Assembly: GCA_013289515.1 (NCBI GenBank)
Contig: JABCZU010000002.1
Span: 34,838-98,837 of the forward strand
Direction of reading: 5' to 3'
Length of the DNA: 64,000 nt
From: Candidatus Babelota bacterium
Lineage (GTDB): Bacteria > Babelota > Babeliae > Babelales > RVW-14
The notes below the pieces were generated by a model, which saw only the letters and a program-made list of their open reading frames with translations, was not told the origin of the DNA and did not search any database. Positions 62,046-64,000 of the stretch are shown piece by piece. A program made the translations under genes and the position numbers. Numbering within the stretch: the stretch's first letter is position 1; each line of letters starts with the position of its first letter.

Positions 62046-62083
62046 TATAGCATAATGCAATTAAAAAACTGTGACCATAGGTG

Positions 62084-62115
62084 AAATGAGCCGCGCATTT
62101 CTACGCAGCTCATTT
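62084..62115 (-). terminator. Terminator of the M20 peptidase gene
   Basis: Stem AAATGAGC / GCTCATTT with inner pairing around TGCGTAGAAATGCGCG; the T run is weak. It lies 10 bases past the stop codon. Confidence 0.6.
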
Positions 62116-62124
62116 GTAAAGTTA

Positions 62125-63384
62125 TTATGTGCAAAAGGCGCGTATTACATCATAAAATATTCGTTGACCGAGCTTAAGGTCATCTACGGTAATAGACTCA
62201 TCAACGCCATGCAAATTTTCTTTGCAAGTAAATGGTGTTAGTCCAAAGCCTTGGATGCCACAGGCAAGGTAGTATCGAGTATCGGTTGTTGCCTCAAAAT
62301 AAAATGATTGCGCCTGTAGGCCCTGACCTTCGATTGTTTTTGCAAGGATATGGTATAAGGGGCTATTAACAGAGACCGAGCCCTTTGGGTCGCTAATAGT
62401 TGCAAGTACTTCGTAATGAATGCTTGGGAAATCATGCATCATATCGTCCAGTATTGCATGTGCCTGTTGCATAGTGATGCTTGGTGGTACACGAATATCT
62501 ACTGTTGCTGTTGCTGTATTGGGAACAACATTAAGCGCTACAGTACCATTGCGCATAACGCCCGCTTGTAATGAAGTGATATTCATAGAAAGAAGTTGTC
62601 CGGCTTCAATAGTGTTGGCGCGGACTTTTTGTTCTTCCTGAAAAGAGGCTATGCGAGCAAGAAGCATGGCAAGATTTGCTGCAGCGTTGCAGCACTTTAT
62701 TTTAGAGCCATGGCCTTCAGTTCCGGTACTGGTAAGCCTAATCTGGATTGGCTTGCGCTCGCCAATTTTGATCAGCAGCGTATTGTCAGCTCCTGAAGCA
62801 ACCCCCTCATCAAGGACAAAGCCTATGTTCAATCGACTAAATACCTCAGTTTTCACAAACTCATTGACGCCTTTAAAGCCACCAACCTCTTCATCGGGCA
62901 CCATTAACAAGTGTACAGTTCGCTTTAGTGTGATACCAGCCTCTTTGATTGCTTTTAATGCATAGTACTGCGCGACACCAATGCCTTTCATGTCCTGCGT
63001 TCCGCGGCCGTATATGATGCCGCTTTCTATGGTTCCAGCAAACGGATCATGCTTCCAATCGGCTTGATTGCCGATTGGTACAACATCGATATGGTGATTA
63101 AGGGCAAGGGCTGGCAGCGCCTGGTCGGTTCCAAGTTGCGAAACCACAAGCACTTTGTTGCCGGAGGGGAGGGGTACTTCTTGAATGGCAAATCCATCAC
63201 GAGTTGCCTGACGTTTTAAAAATGTGAGTGCACTGCCATAATCTGGCGTTGGCTGGGCCGTATTAATGTTTATATAGGCTTGCAAAAACTCAACCATGTC
63301 CAGATCTTTGTCAGGTCGTTGGAGCAGGTATATACCCGCTCCAACCATTGCTATTATGCTTACTGCTATTAATGACTTCCTCAC
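62125..63384 (-). CDS. M20-family metallopeptidase (ArgE/DapE/aminoacylase-like), membrane-anchored
   Basis: The start is GTG 63384: GGAAGGAG lies a few bases upstream and the GTGA overlaps the stop of the acetyltransferase gene, so the two are coupled. The 419-residue protein has an N-terminal hydrophobic segment (LIAVSIIAMVGAGIYLLQ), then the M20 metal ligands: NHHIDVVP, RGTQDMKG, VPDEEVGG and the final LHGVDESI. Family members release amino acids from N-acylated substrates or peptides. The substrate is not known; the signal or anchor places it outside the cytosol. Confidence 0.87.
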   Translation of the reverse strand: MRKSLIAVSIIAMVGAGIYLLQRPDKDLDMVEFLQAYININTAQPTPDYGSALTFLKRQATRDGFAIQEVPLPSGNKVLVVSQLGTDQALPALALNHHIDVVPIGNQADWKHDPFAGTIESGIIYGRGTQDMKGIGVAQYYALKAIKEAGITLKRTVHLLMVPDEEVGGFKGVNEFVKTEVFSRLNIGFVLDEGVASGADNTLLIKIGERKPIQIRLTSTGTEGHGSKIKCCNAAANLAMLLARIASFQEEQKVRANTIEAGQLLSMNITSLQAGVMRNGTVALNVVPNTATATVDIRVPPSITMQQAHAILDDMMHDFPSIHYEVLATISDPKGSVSVNSPLYHILAKTIEGQGLQAQSFYFEATTDTRYYLACGIQGFGLTPFTCKENLHGVDESITVDDLKLGQRIFYDVIRAFCT

Positions 63385-64000
63385 AGGGCTCCTTCCTTTA
63401 TAGGTATTTGTACAATACATCCTTGTCCGCGTGAATTACCGTTAGGATTTGGGATGCATTCGGTTGCATCTGGATCAAAGGATGGTTTGTACGCCTCAAA
63501 TGCATAGAAATTATATGATTCATCAGATATGGTGCTTATACCGGCTACAAATGATGCAATGATCGAATGTTTACGAGACATGTTTGCATTAACAAGACCA
63601 AAGGCCAGGATGATGTTGGGTGACTGCTTGCTTTTCACGCGCATGATGGTGTCATCACGCAGTAAATTCATAGCTTCGCGCATCAAGGCTGCATTAACCC
63701 CCTGTCCGCGGTAGGGTGGCAGGGTATAGTCGCTTCCTAAATAAATGTAGGTATCATTCTGATTAAAAGCGTACTCTCCATTATTATGCTCGCCGCACTC
63801 CTCAAGATTTCCATCAATACAGCGGATTTCATCCTTTAAGGTAGATACACACTCTTCAGGGTCATCAAGGATAAAGAGTTTTTTGTAACCAATAATGGTA
63901 CCATTCTCGTTAACGGCAACAAAGAGTTTGCCCTTGATGATGGTGTCTTGTAGTGCCTCTTCCCTAAATATTGTCGGAAGAATAACAAGACAATCAGAAT
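63381..64000 (-). CDS. GNAT-family acetyltransferase, 3' part (runs off the window)
   Basis: The minus-strand frame is open from base 64000 to the stop at 63381, without a start inside the window, so this is the C-terminal 205 or so residues of a longer gene. LFVAVNENGTIIGYKKLF and YLGSDYTLPPYRGQGVNAAL show the GNAT core strands and the acetyl-CoA loop PPYRGQGVN. It ends CIVQIPIKEGAL, followed by the M20 gene with an overlapping GTGA. The acceptor is unknown. Confidence 0.75.
   Translation of the reverse strand, partial: SDCLVILPTIFREEALQDTIIKGKLFVAVNENGTIIGYKKLFILDDPEECVSTLKDEIRCIDGNLEECGEHNNGEYAFNQNDTYIYLGSDYTLPPYRGQGVNAALMREAMNLLRDDTIMRVKSKQSPNIILAFGLVNANMSRKHSIIASFVAGISTISDESYNFYAFEAYKPSFDPDATECIPNPNGNSRGQGCIVQIPIKEGAL

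Overview
The window looks like a piece of the chromosome of a Gram-negative, host-associated bacterium with a small genome, most probably a member of Candidatus Dependentiae (TM6). The basis is inference from gene content. Many Sec-exported proteins carry eukaryote-like or repeat domains (ankyrin-type repeats behind an F-box-like segment, J domains behind signal peptides, Asn and Ser homopolymers, beta-propellers). There are several AAA ATPase/PD-(D/E)XK genes and three toxin-antitoxin-like pairs, and only ordinary housekeeping genes otherwise. A TonB-like protein and a spermidine/putrescine-type ABC transporter point to a two-membrane cell that takes nutrients from its surroundings. No rRNA, transposase, integrase, phage gene or CRISPR array was seen. 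The only tRNA is tRNA-Leu(CAG).

Layout. 1-8.6 kb: a partial envelope protein, uvrC (short, with a palindromic element inside the reading frame), an exported ankyrin-type protein, a DUF234-type ATPase behind a promoter bracketed by an inverted repeat, an exported J-domain protein with poly-Asn, and a DUF4143 ATPase. 8.6-16.9 kb: metG, signal peptidase I and a five-gene operon (His-rich membrane protein, then potA-potB-potC-potD). 17-20.7 kb: two tandem exported propeller-like proteins and a C11 (clostripain) protease. 20.8-27 kb: an acidic Cys-rich protein, ferredoxin, acyl-CoA ligase, a CorC/CNNM-type membrane protein and a PD-(D/E)XK ATPase. 27-30.7 kb: a giant exported beta-propeller protein followed by a run of five intrinsic terminators. 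30.7-36 kb: dcd, a second DUF4143 ATPase, trhO, a DEAD-box helicase and rplU. 36-41.9 kb: three small exported proteins of unknown function, nfo, a phosphohexomutase and a PNPOx-like protein. 41.9-49.5 kb: an operon (exported repeat protein, serS, DUF58, DUF4381-like, hemW), an exported J-domain protein, dnaJ and tRNA-Leu. 49.6-52 kb: a sugar-nucleotide epimerase and an FAD-dependent oxidoreductase, probably for surface polysaccharide. 52-59.3 kb: an accessory region with HEPN/MNT, PIN/Phd, a PD-(D/E)XK ATPase, two orphan C-terminal tails of propeller proteins and a second giant propeller protein. 59.4-64 kb: an exported protein, a TonB-like protein, a second HEPN/MNT pair, an M20 peptidase and a partial GNAT acetyltransferase.

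The most unusual features are these. (1) A family of small hairpin elements has conserved ends and covarying stems, and one copy is translated inside uvrC. (2) In the 53-56 kb region, duplicated 3' tails of propeller genes, each with its own terminator, are joined directly to the stop codons of unrelated cassette genes (PIN toxin and PD-(D/E)XK ATPase). (3) Two giant propeller proteins have repeat numbers that suggest paired propellers. (4) A terminator array and possible small RNAs lie downstream of one of them. (5) Several arrays of direct or inverted repeats sit at the promoters of accessory genes.
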